Below, piece after piece: positions 8,052 to 14,736 of a stretch of DNA of 22,118 nt; position 1 is the stretch's first letter; each line of letters begins with the position of its first letter. The stretch is from the IMG/VR virus record IMGVR_UViG_3300004369_000172, positions 1 to 22,118 of that record; one strand, written 5' to 3'. Position numbers and translations under genes: made by a program. The notes under the pieces were generated by a model. That model had not been told where the DNA came from. It worked only from the letters and a program-made list of their open reading frames with translations, and ran no database searches. This DNA is from a virus.

Positions 8052-9007
8052 TATTTTCCTCTGCTAAAATTTTTCCTAACATTATGAGGTAGATTGTTTT
8101 CTAAAATATTTTTCCAAACAGCAATAGTTTTATCTAAGCCTTCGCTCAGCCCTACTTTTGGAAACCAACCTAGCCTAGTTGTAATTTTATGATTTGTACT
8201 ATTAAGAAGATAAATTTCTCCAGGACGTTTTGGTTTTGTATTCCAATTTACATGACCATTCCAATTTAATTTATCTGCAATAAGTTTCACATAGTCCTTA
8301 ATTTTAATTGCATTATCTGGACCTATACAAAATATTTCACCTTGACATTTATCTGGATTTGTAATAATAGTTTCCCATGCATCTAATAAATCATCAATGT
8401 AAATAAAATTCCTATATGGCTCTCCATATCCTAAATTTATCTCATCTGGATTTTTAAGCATTTGAGTTATAATTTGTTCTGTTACAAAGAAGTCATTGTC
8501 TTTTCTACCATATGCATTAGTTTGCCTAATAGCAGTAAAAGGTAAGCCATAACTTCTGTGAGCATACTCTAAGTATTTTTCACATCCATACTTTGCAACG
8601 GCATACGGAGCATTTGGATTTGGAGGTGTTGCTTCATTAAATGCAATTATACCTTCCTCTTTTCCATCTCTAATTAAATCACTTATTGGTTGCCAACCAT
8701 ATACTTCCATTGTACTAGCAAATACAAAGTTTTTTAAATTTTGTAAATCCTTAGCAACCTCAATTAAATTTACAGTTCCTGTATAATTGATATCACTAAA
8801 TGCAATTTGTTCATAAAAACTTTGCTCTACTTCTGTTCTGGCCGCCAAATGTACAATAATTTCAGGATTAAATTGTCTGATTTGAAATCCTACTTTTTCA
8901 TGATCTCTTAAATCCTCTTTTAAAAATTCTAGTTCATGTTTGTCTTTTAGTCTTTCCACCATGTGCTGACCTATAAAACCGTCTGCTCCTGTTATAAATA
9001 TTTTCAT
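8051..9007 (-). CDS. NAD(P)-dependent epimerase/dehydratase (extended SDR)
   Basis: This 318-residue extended short-chain dehydrogenase acts on nucleotide sugars. The nucleotide-binding motif GADGFIG lies at residues 7-13. The catalytic residues are Ser/Thr near 98-99 (FASTMEVYG) and Y135-x3-K139 (YAVAK). Mid-domain signatures follow (RQTNAYG, then NFIYIDDLLDAW). Length and motifs match UDP-glucose 4-epimerase / dTDP-glucose or GDP-mannose 4,6-dehydratase relatives; sequence alone does not fix the substrate. It would supply or remodel a sugar for the rest of the island. The start overlaps the upstream oxygenase stop by four bases (ATGA), indicating coupled translation. Confidence 0.92.
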   Translation of the reverse strand: MKIFITGADGFIGQHMVERLKDKHELEFLKEDLRDHEKVGFQIRQFNPEIIVHLAARTEVEQSFYEQIAFSDINYTGTVNLIEVAKDLQNLKNFVFASTMEVYGWQPISDLIRDGKEEGIIAFNEATPPNPNAPYAVAKYGCEKYLEYAHRSYGLPFTAIRQTNAYGRKDNDFFVTEQIITQMLKNPDEINLGYGEPYRNFIYIDDLLDAWETIITNPDKCQGEIFCIGPDNAIKIKDYVKLIADKLNWNGHVNWNTKPKRPGEIYLLNSTNHKITTRLGWFPKVGLSEGLDKTIAVWKNILENNLPHNVRKNFSRGK

Positions 9008-9549
9008 TGTATATCCTCTTCTTTTGCAAATCCTGTTAATTGCATTGTAAATCTAGGCTCATAGCCTAAGTTAGCAACGGAATGAACTAAATTAGGTCTT
9101 ATAATTGTGTAATCGCCTTTTTTATAATCTAACCAACTTTCATTCTCTATTTCAATATAATGTCCCATTAATCTATCTTGTAAAAACAAATTTACTCTTA
9201 CAGGTACCATTCCTTCTGTATTCATTTCCTCACGTTTTACTTTTTGTCTCATCTTATATAAAGTATCAACGTGTGGTGCAATAAATCTTCCTGGCATAAG
9301 TTTATTAACTGTAACTATACCATAATGTAACCAATCATCGAAATTGTCTAAAACACCATGTACCCAACTTGGACAATCTCCTTCAAACACTTGCCATACC
9401 CAGGGTGCATCATACGGATAATCGGGTACTGCTACACCTCTATCCTTCCAAAAACCACCACTATAAACAGTATTAGTATGCTCTGTAAATTTTAATCTAT
9501 ATAACATTTCCTCTGTTATATGATCTATATTAATGTGTCCTTTATACAT
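9004..9549 (-). CDS. 2-oxoglutarate/Fe(II) oxygenase-like protein (Asp/Asn hydroxylase-like fold), copy 1
   Basis: This 181-residue protein has a double-stranded beta-helix pattern. The facial triad is visible: H93-x-D95 (PHVD) and H156 (PNLVHSVAN). R166 in EPRFTMQLTG is the likely 2-oxoglutarate carboxylate anchor. Such enzymes hydroxylate or oxidise protein side chains, amino acids or other small molecules using O2 and 2-oxoglutarate. The next gene upstream (9542-10036) is a diverged paralogue sharing the WQ-F-...-WVH and MGHY/RGHY segments, so the pair arose by duplication. Overlaps at both ends (eight bases upstream, four downstream) place it in the same operon as the amidinotransferase and epimerase. 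The substrate is unknown. Confidence 0.82.
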   Translation of the reverse strand: MYKGHINIDHITEEMLYRLKFTEHTNTVYSGGFWKDRGVAVPDYPYDAPWVWQVFEGDCPSWVHGVLDNFDDWLHYGIVTVNKLMPGRFIAPHVDTLYKMRQKVKREEMNTEGMVPVRVNLFLQDRLMGHYIEIENESWLDYKKGDYTIIRPNLVHSVANLGYEPRFTMQLTGFAKEEDIQ

Positions 9550-10036
9550 TTTTTAAAACTGTTACTTGGGCTGAATAAAAAGGTTCGTCACCCATATTAC
9601 CTGCCAAGTGCCAATCATCTATGCCAAATTTAACCCAGGCACCTTTACTCCATTTTACAAAAGGTTGATCATGTACTTCATAATAATGACCACGTTTCCA
9701 ATCTTCTAAAAATATTAAGTAACGATAACTTTCACCTTCGCCATGCTCTTGTTTTAATTTAAAATGTTTATCAACATGATGTGGAATTGTTTGTCCAGGT
9801 TCTATATTAATAACACTAACAACATGATGGTCAAAGTCTTGTGGTATTTTTTTGGCTAAGTCATGCACCCATTGTGGTGAAGTTTCAAACATTTGCCATA
9901 TACTGCTGTTATGCTTAGTATAGTATTTTTCTATTTTATCGTATTGTTGATAACATTGAAAGTAATCGTCAAAATTTAATTCACTCATTTGATCATTGGT
10001 AATTCCAAAGTTATCTATATGCCCGTATTTAATCAC
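9542..10036 (-). CDS. 2-oxoglutarate/Fe(II) oxygenase-like protein, copy 2 (anchor Arg missing)
   Basis: This 164-residue paralogue of the downstream gene keeps the metal triad candidates H87-x-D89 (HHVDKH) and H143 (DDWHLAGNMG). It also keeps the shared WQMFETSPQWVH and RGHYYEVHDQP segments. At the place where copy 1 has EPRFTMQLTG it has EPFYSAQVTV, so the presumed 2-oxoglutarate-binding Arg is replaced. It may bind the co-substrate differently, have a different reaction, or act as a non-catalytic partner in a heterodimer. It overlaps the amidinotransferase end by eight bases and the next gene by eight bases. Confidence 0.78.
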   Translation of the reverse strand: MIKYGHIDNFGITNDQMSELNFDDYFQCYQQYDKIEKYYTKHNSSIWQMFETSPQWVHDLAKKIPQDFDHHVVSVINIEPGQTIPHHVDKHFKLKQEHGEGESYRYLIFLEDWKRGHYYEVHDQPFVKWSKGAWVKFGIDDWHLAGNMGDEPFYSAQVTVLKNV

Positions 10037-11090
10037 AATAACTCTCTAAAGTTCCTTTACGTCTTAGATCTAAAGTAGCACAGTGAATACCGCCAGACAG
10101 CGTCATAGAGTGCCTAAATTGAACAGGCACACTATCTATACCATATTTGTCTAGTTCTCGCATCAGAGGCTCTTGAGCAGAGTCACATACTATGGTATTC
10201 TCATCTACACTTAGTATATTCATACCAATGTACGGAGAGCATGGTGGTACATAACCCTCATCTGCTAATTTACTACCTTGTACTACACAATCATCAAACC
10301 AAATTTTATCCCACTTTTTAAACATTTCTGGACAGTTGTCTGGTGATACTCTTGAACTGTTTAGCAATACAAGTCCAGGTCTAAGTGGAATAATTGTGCT
10401 GTCAAAATGTGCAAAACTGTATAGCTCACTATAATGTAATTTATAACCCATAGGTTCTAATAACCTTTTTAACCATTTGTAACCTTTCATGTTTCCACTA
10501 TTACTTACTTGGTATAATAAGTCTGTTCCAACTCTCACAATGTTAGGTGCATCAAAACAAATTTCATGATCTAACAATGTTGGTTTATCTTCAATATCTT
10601 CAAATGTATATAAGTTATCATGTAACTTTGGTTTTGGTGCTGACATCCATAAAGCACCATCTTCAAATGCTTCATACATTATGTCTTCATATAATCTGGT
10701 TTCAAAATATCTTGCTCTTACAGGAGTAGGAGTTTCAATAAGCATATCGCCTAATGGAAGTATTAAGTCTCTAGGGCACCAACTGTACCATCCTTTTGTG
10801 TTCCAACCTTGCCCTATATCATAATTTACATTGTCCCAATCAATAATTTTGGGACGATGCACAATAACACCTAAATCTTCTAATGCTTTTGCTAAACCGT
10901 CTGCATCTTCGTTCGCTTCGTCTATAACCCATTGAGGGTATGTTCCCTCTAAAGGTTTAATTTGTTCTTCTGGAAAGTTTGCATAACTGAAACTTCTTGC
11001 TGAAATGTCTGTTGCTATTCTGCTGTGGTGGGCATGTCCAACGATGATCTCTTCCAAAGGATCCCAATCGTTGTGGGAATTCACTATCAT
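10029..11090 (-). CDS. Amidinotransferase (arginine:glycine / inosamine-phosphate amidinotransferase family)
   Basis: This 353-residue enzyme should transfer the amidino group of arginine to an amine, making a guanidino compound. The catalytic set of the family is complete: D180 (CFDAPNIVRVG), H228 and D230 (AHFDST), and nucleophile C337 (GGIHCATLDLRRKGTLES). APKPKL near residue 151 is another family signature. The C-terminus closely resembles animal AGAT, while the length suits bacterial StrB1-like enzymes of streptomycin biosynthesis. The acceptor could be glycine or another amino acid, or an amino sugar/cyclitol. The aminotransferase-fold and epimerase neighbours favour the latter, by inference. 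ATG 11090 has AGGAGAC upstream and two late boxes ahead of it. It leads a five-gene operon. Confidence 0.93.
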   Translation of the reverse strand: MIVNSHNDWDPLEEIIVGHAHHSRIATDISARSFSYANFPEEQIKPLEGTYPQWVIDEANEDADGLAKALEDLGVIVHRPKIIDWDNVNYDIGQGWNTKGWYSWCPRDLILPLGDMLIETPTPVRARYFETRLYEDIMYEAFEDGALWMSAPKPKLHDNLYTFEDIEDKPTLLDHEICFDAPNIVRVGTDLLYQVSNSGNMKGYKWLKRLLEPMGYKLHYSELYSFAHFDSTIIPLRPGLVLLNSSRVSPDNCPEMFKKWDKIWFDDCVVQGSKLADEGYVPPCSPYIGMNILSVDENTIVCDSAQEPLMRELDKYGIDSVPVQFRHSMTLSGGIHCATLDLRRKGTLESYCD

Positions 11091-11108
11091 AATGTCTCCT
11101 GTGATGTG

Positions 11109-11116
11109 TATTTATA
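11109..11116 (-). promoter_or_regulatory. Late promoter box TATAAATA (proximal of a tandem pair)
   Basis: This is an exact T4 late consensus on the minus strand, ahead of the amidinotransferase operon. Its predicted start near 11103 leaves a ~12-base leader with an AGGAGAC ribosome site (11094-11100). Confidence 0.65.
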
Positions 11117-11124
11117 TAACTGAC

Positions 11125-11132
11125 TATTTATA
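11125..11132 (-). promoter_or_regulatory. Late promoter box TATAAATA (distal of a tandem pair)
   Basis: A second exact TATAAATA on the minus strand lies 16 bases upstream of the first. The pair splits the island into two transcription units and probably boosts expression of the amidinotransferase operon. Confidence 0.6.
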
Positions 11133-11159
11133 AAATCGCACTTAAAAAGACAATGATTA

Positions 11160-12041
11160 TTAGTAAGTTCTACCATCTGCTAACCATTCTGATACACAAA
11201 CTCTATAGTTTCCTCTTATTCCTCTATTAAAGTCTGCGTGTCTAACATCATCACCCAAACCAAATATAACCGTGTCAGTCCAAACAAGATCATTTTCATG
11301 ACAAACGTCCTCATATTGCTCTTTAAATTTTTTCCAATTATAGTCAGGACTAAAATTTTTCATATATTCTACACCCAAAGCCATACTGTAATTGTTTGCC
11401 ATTTTAACTTCATTAAGCATACTGACACCATCATCTACATATTCACGAGTAAATCTAATGCCCACTCTGTGATTTTCTAAAGTGTAAAAGGGTTTGCTTA
11501 AACTACAAGTAATTTCTTTTATAGCAGGAAATTGATTAAGATCTATATGAACATTTTTACTAATTCCCCAATATGCTAAATCCAGGCAAACAGGTATATC
11601 CATTACATTACATATTTTCATAATTTCTTCAAAATTTGGGTGTATGCATCCAAAGTCACTAAACGGAGCACTTATAAGTAAAGCATGTAAGCCAGGCCCT
11701 TGGATAACACCTTCTAGATGATGAGGATAGTCAATAGTTTTAAAATTTAAATGCTTTCCTAAACAAGCATGATATTGAAAATCTCCATTTAAAACAATTA
11801 TTTCTCTATCTTTGCTGTGTCTTAAAATAAACTGATCGAATGTTTGGCTTGTGCCTTGAGTATAATCTGCAAATTTAAAATCTTCCAATCCCAATAAACT
11901 TTTTGTTTTTGTAAAGTTTATCCATTCTCTCCAGATATTTTCATATTCAGATATACTAGGATATATTTTGATGTCCAGATTTTTGTGAAAGTTGCCTATT
12001 TCAGAATTTACAATAGGTCTTGCTCCTCTAACTGCAGGCAT
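11160..12041 (-). CDS. PLP-dependent aminotransferase-fold protein (compact)
   Basis: This 293-residue protein has fold-type I aminotransferase signatures. A GTSQTFDQFI segment (residues 63-72) fits the phosphate-binding turn. D154 in CLDLAYWG fits the residue that pairs with the PLP ring nitrogen. K183 in SLSKPF fits the Schiff-base lysine, followed by HRVGIRF. Class I/II enzymes usually have about 390 residues, so this one lacks much of the N-terminal arm and small domain. It may be a minimal enzyme or a specialised homologue. ATG 12041 has an excellent ribosome site (GAGGAGG, 12047-12053) inside the upstream gene and overlaps that gene by 14 bases. Donor and acceptor are unknown. An amine made here could be the acceptor for the amidinotransferase downstream. 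Confidence 0.78.
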   Translation of the reverse strand: MPAVRGARPIVNSEIGNFHKNLDIKIYPSISEYENIWREWINFTKTKSLLGLEDFKFADYTQGTSQTFDQFILRHSKDREIIVLNGDFQYHACLGKHLNFKTIDYPHHLEGVIQGPGLHALLISAPFSDFGCIHPNFEEIMKICNVMDIPVCLDLAYWGISKNVHIDLNQFPAIKEITCSLSKPFYTLENHRVGIRFTREYVDDGVSMLNEVKMANNYSMALGVEYMKNFSPDYNWKKFKEQYEDVCHENDLVWTDTVIFGLGDDVRHADFNRGIRGNYRVCVSEWLADGRTY

Positions 12042-13395
12042 TTATAACCTCCTCAAAAAAATCATTATTACTAACACACCTAAATTTTCCTCTAGTAATG
12101 TTTTTAAAATTATGATTTACATCATTTTCTAAAAGTTGCATCATTTTGTTAAATTCAACTTCTGATTTTTGTCTTATAGAACTAACAGTTTTGAAAAATC
12201 CTTGCACTCTTAATTTTAATGTGTCGTGTGAGTTAAAACTGATGTCCCAAAATCTATCAAATGTTTTAAAATCTAATCTGTGTAACTCTTCGTACAATCC
12301 TTTACAACCTACTGTTATAAAAGGCTTCTTAAAGTACATTGGAAACATCTGTTTTTCATCTACATATCCATATCCATAAGGCTCACCTCCTGGTATAAGA
12401 GCAATATGTCCAGTTTTGTATAGCCATGGCCCTGGTACTCCTCTGTCATTCAAACTGGTTAAATCTATTATATGTGGTCTGCTGTATAAAACTTTTGTAA
12501 TACCTGTTATTTCTTTTTCAGTTAATTTTTCTTTTTTCATTAAATCATGCATAGCAGTTGCCATTAAATTAACATGATAAGGAAACTCTTCTTTAGATTT
12601 TGGATCTTGATATATTCTTGCAAGAAAACTAGGACTCATAGAAAAATATCTGGAATATGTTACATCATTTAATTTGTTGCCCAGGTACTCAATATAATAA
12701 GAAATTAATAGTCTATGACTTCTGCAATTTCTCATAGTAAGCAAAAATTTATTTTTAATATCAGTGTAGCCATCTAGATTATCAGGAGGTGTGTTTTGAT
12801 GTAAATTTACATGAGTATTTTTACTTAAAATACTTGTAATGTAATGTACTCTATCCAAATACCACAATTTATGAATTTTACTCACATTATCACAGTGGCG
12901 TAAATGCTTGTTGTAATTACCAAAATAATCTTCTGTTTCTCCAGAACCACTTAAAACAAATTTTACTTCTGGATATTGGCTTGATAATTTAACAAAATAC
13001 ATATTAGCATCGAAAAAATAAGGTTCAGTACTAGTATAAATTAAAAATACAGTATTAGGTAAATTAAATTCTACACATTCTGAAATTTTCTTGTCTATTT
13101 CTTTACCAAAATCAGATAATGTAAATTTAGATCCGGCAGATTCATATGATATAGGAAAACTTTGAAAGTCTATTGGAAAAATATTTATAGCATCTTTAGG
13201 AACAGATCCATTACAATTATGAATAATATTAAATTCATATTTTTTAGAGTCAAAGTTTCTTGTATCTTGTAATTGGCAAAGAACTTCTAAAGGCAATGGT
13301 TCTCTACCTAACCAACCTATTTCGTTATGCTTTCGTATTACTTCGTCTTCAAACTGAAAGCCATTATGTAAATAAACTATATTAATTTTCTTCAT
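12028..13395 (-). CDS. Putative glycosyltransferase-like protein, 455 residues
   Basis: I cannot assign this firmly. The N-terminus (MKKINIVYLHNGF) and central NKFLLTMRNCRSHRLLISYYI look like phage and marine proteins often labelled glycosyltransferase- or exostosin-like. The C-terminal part has MFPMYFKKPFITVGCKGLYEELHRLDFKTFDRF, matching the usual 'K-PFI...L..L...GF.TF' pattern of that group. No D-x-D metal site is obvious. A longer frame to 13482 runs through the tRNA and is artefactual. I chose ATG 13395, which lies eight bases after the tRNA CCA end with no clear ribosome site. It overlaps the aminotransferase gene downstream by 14 bases, so both belong to the tRNA-led transcript. Confidence 0.65.
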   Translation of the reverse strand: MKKINIVYLHNGFQFEDEVIRKHNEIGWLGREPLPLEVLCQLQDTRNFDSKKYEFNIIHNCNGSVPKDAINIFPIDFQSFPISYESAGSKFTLSDFGKEIDKKISECVEFNLPNTVFLIYTSTEPYFFDANMYFVKLSSQYPEVKFVLSGSGETEDYFGNYNKHLRHCDNVSKIHKLWYLDRVHYITSILSKNTHVNLHQNTPPDNLDGYTDIKNKFLLTMRNCRSHRLLISYYIEYLGNKLNDVTYSRYFSMSPSFLARIYQDPKSKEEFPYHVNLMATAMHDLMKKEKLTEKEITGITKVLYSRPHIIDLTSLNDRGVPGPWLYKTGHIALIPGGEPYGYGYVDEKQMFPMYFKKPFITVGCKGLYEELHRLDFKTFDRFWDISFNSHDTLKLRVQGFFKTVSSIRQKSEVEFNKMMQLLENDVNHNFKNITRGKFRCVSNNDFFEEVINACS

Positions 13396-13403
13396 TTTGT
13401 CTC

Positions 13404-13496
13404 TGGCGGAGAGTGAGGGATTCGAACCCTCGGTACAAGTTTTCCTCGTACAACGGTTTAGCAAACCGGCCCTTTCGACCACTCAGGCAACTCTCC
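13404..13496 (-). tRNA. tRNA-Ser (anticodon GCU), with encoded CCA
   Basis: On the minus strand the gene starts GGAGAGT and folds as a class II tRNA. The D arm is CCTGAGTGGTCGAAAGG. The anticodon loop TTGCTAA puts GCT at 13460-13462. There is a long variable arm (TGTACGAGGAAAACTTGTA) and a T arm GAGGGTTCGAATCCCTC. The acceptor is ACTCTCC, followed by G and an encoded CCA (13404-13406). The long variable arm plus GCU identifies serine, reading AGC/AGU codons. A TATAAATA box lies seven bases upstream, and a protein start lies eight bases downstream. Confidence 0.96.
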
Positions 13497-13503
13497 GTTC
13501 CAA

Positions 13504-13511
13504 TATTTATA
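13504..13511 (-). promoter_or_regulatory. Late promoter box TATAAATA ahead of the tRNA
   Basis: This exact T4 late box on the minus strand lies seven bases before the tRNA 5' end. Initiation six bases after the box would fall about two bases before the tRNA, so the transcript would begin almost at the mature tRNA end and continue into the glycosyltransferase-like gene. Confidence 0.6.
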
Positions 13512-13540
13512 ATTATTATATACTGCTTTAATTTATTACT

Positions 13541-13548
13541 GATAAATA
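13541..13548 (+). promoter_or_regulatory. Late promoter box GATAAATA, 5 bases before the radical SAM/SPASM ATG
   Basis: The plus strand reads GATAAATA-TTCAG-ATG, giving a predicted leaderless transcript. It is divergent from the tRNA promoter 30 bases away, so one short region drives both arms of the island. Confidence 0.7.
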
Positions 13549-13553
13549 TTCAG

Positions 13554-14705
13554 ATGTACAGCAAACACATAAATCACATACACATTGAAGTCACAGATAG
13601 GTGTAATGCTGAATGTCCTGTTTGTCCTAGGTCACTTGGCGGAGGGCATGAAATGCCATATGTTAAAAATCAAGAGCTAGGCTTAGAATATTTTAAACAC
13701 CTAGGTTCAGAATTTTTATCTCATATCGAACACTGGAATTTTTGTGGTGTAAAAGGTGATCCTGCTTCGGCACAAGAACTTTTTGAGATTTTAGATTATA
13801 TTTTGGAATGTAATCCTAAAACAGAAATAGATATTAGAACTAACGGCGGTGCAAGAAATGAAAAGTTTTGGATAAAAGTTGGAAACAGATTTAAAGACAA
13901 AAGTTGTCAGGTGGTTTGGAGTGTAGATGGTTGGGAACACACTAACCACATTTATCGCAGAAATGTAAAATGGAATAAATTATATGCAAACATGAATGCA
14001 TATATTAGCACAGGTGCAGGTTCTAGATGGGAGTTTAATAAATTTCAACACAATATTCAGGATTTAGGCACCATTGAAAGTTTTTGCAGAATGCATAATA
14101 TCCATTTAGATATCAGAGAGCCCTATGGATTTAGTGTGGTTTCAGATGAGCAATTAGAATTAGATTCCAAAGAAAATGGCGAGCAACATGGTATAGACGT
14201 AAAATTAAATCCTGTGGCTACTAGTATTAAAACTATACCAGTTTATACTAAGAAGGAAAATGGTATAAGTGTTTTTGAATATAGTATAAAACCTCACGGA
14301 GTAAGTAAGAAATACATAATAGATGATCCTGACTACAAAGAGCATGACATAAAACAATGGAAACCTGGAGTGTATCCTATAGATCAATTTATCAAATATA
14401 AAAATTCTGTACAAGAAATATCATGCAAAGCAACTAATTACTCACAAGAAATTTACATAGACTCTAATGGAATGATTTTTCCGTGTTGCTATACTGCAGG
14501 AAAATATCAAATGGGTGATGAACAATTACAGCAAATGCTGGAACCCTATAAAGAACAACTTATTGTTACAAAGAATAACAGTATATATGATGTATTAGAT
14601 CTAAAGTTTTTTAAATCAGTAATGCCTGACGGTATGAATGGTAAATTAAATGATAAAGTAGGCTACTGTATCACATGTGTTCAACAATGTGGTAAAAATA
14701 TTTAA
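13554..14705 (+). CDS. Radical SAM enzyme with SPASM-type C-terminal cluster domain
   Basis: This 383-residue protein has the radical SAM 4Fe-4S motif C17-x3-C21-x2-C24 (DRCNAECPVCPR) close to the N-terminus. Core elements follow (IDIRTNGG, WSVDGWEHTN). The C-terminal Cys-rich domain has C291, C311, C312 (GMIFPCCYTAG) and C372/C375/C379 (GYCITCVQQCG), as in SPASM proteins that carry auxiliary iron-sulfur clusters. SPASM enzymes mostly modify peptides or proteins, and some act on sugars or aminocyclitols (for example dehydrogenation). No precursor peptide gene is evident nearby. I chose ATG 13554, five bases after a GATAAATA box. A longer frame upstream reads through the tRNA and is not credible. 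It is the only plus-strand member of the island. Confidence 0.88.
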   Translation: MYSKHINHIHIEVTDRCNAECPVCPRSLGGGHEMPYVKNQELGLEYFKHLGSEFLSHIEHWNFCGVKGDPASAQELFEILDYILECNPKTEIDIRTNGGARNEKFWIKVGNRFKDKSCQVVWSVDGWEHTNHIYRRNVKWNKLYANMNAYISTGAGSRWEFNKFQHNIQDLGTIESFCRMHNIHLDIREPYGFSVVSDEQLELDSKENGEQHGIDVKLNPVATSIKTIPVYTKKENGISVFEYSIKPHGVSKKYIIDDPDYKEHDIKQWKPGVYPIDQFIKYKNSVQEISCKATNYSQEIYIDSNGMIFPCCYTAGKYQMGDEQLQQMLEPYKEQLIVTKNNSIYDVLDLKFFKSVMPDGMNGKLNDKVGYCITCVQQCGKNI

Positions 14706-14723
14706 ATAATACTCCTAAAAACC

Positions 14724-14731
14724 GATAAATA
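14724..14731 (+). promoter_or_regulatory. Late promoter box GATAAATA, 5 bases before the gp14-like ATG
   Basis: The plus strand reads GATAAATA-GTAGC-ATG. No ribosome site lies in the predicted transcript, so a leaderless message is expected. It drives the gp14-like, coiled-coil, gp15-like and Nudix genes, which are tightly packed. Confidence 0.7.
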
Positions 14732-14736
14732 GTAGC

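Noticed and set aside
8993-9000. TATAAATA on the plus strand near the start of the epimerase gene
   Set aside because: It lies inside coding sequence and would drive antisense transcription with no plus-strand gene following. A chance match in AT-rich DNA is likely, though an antisense promoter cannot be excluded.
13396-13482. N-terminal extension of the glycosyltransferase-like gene
   Set aside because: The extension translates the tRNA itself, so the protein start must lie after the CCA end.
13413-13553. Upstream extension of the radical SAM/SPASM reading frame
   Set aside because: It reads through the tRNA gene on the opposite strand and past a late promoter. ATG 13554 has the standard five-base box spacing.
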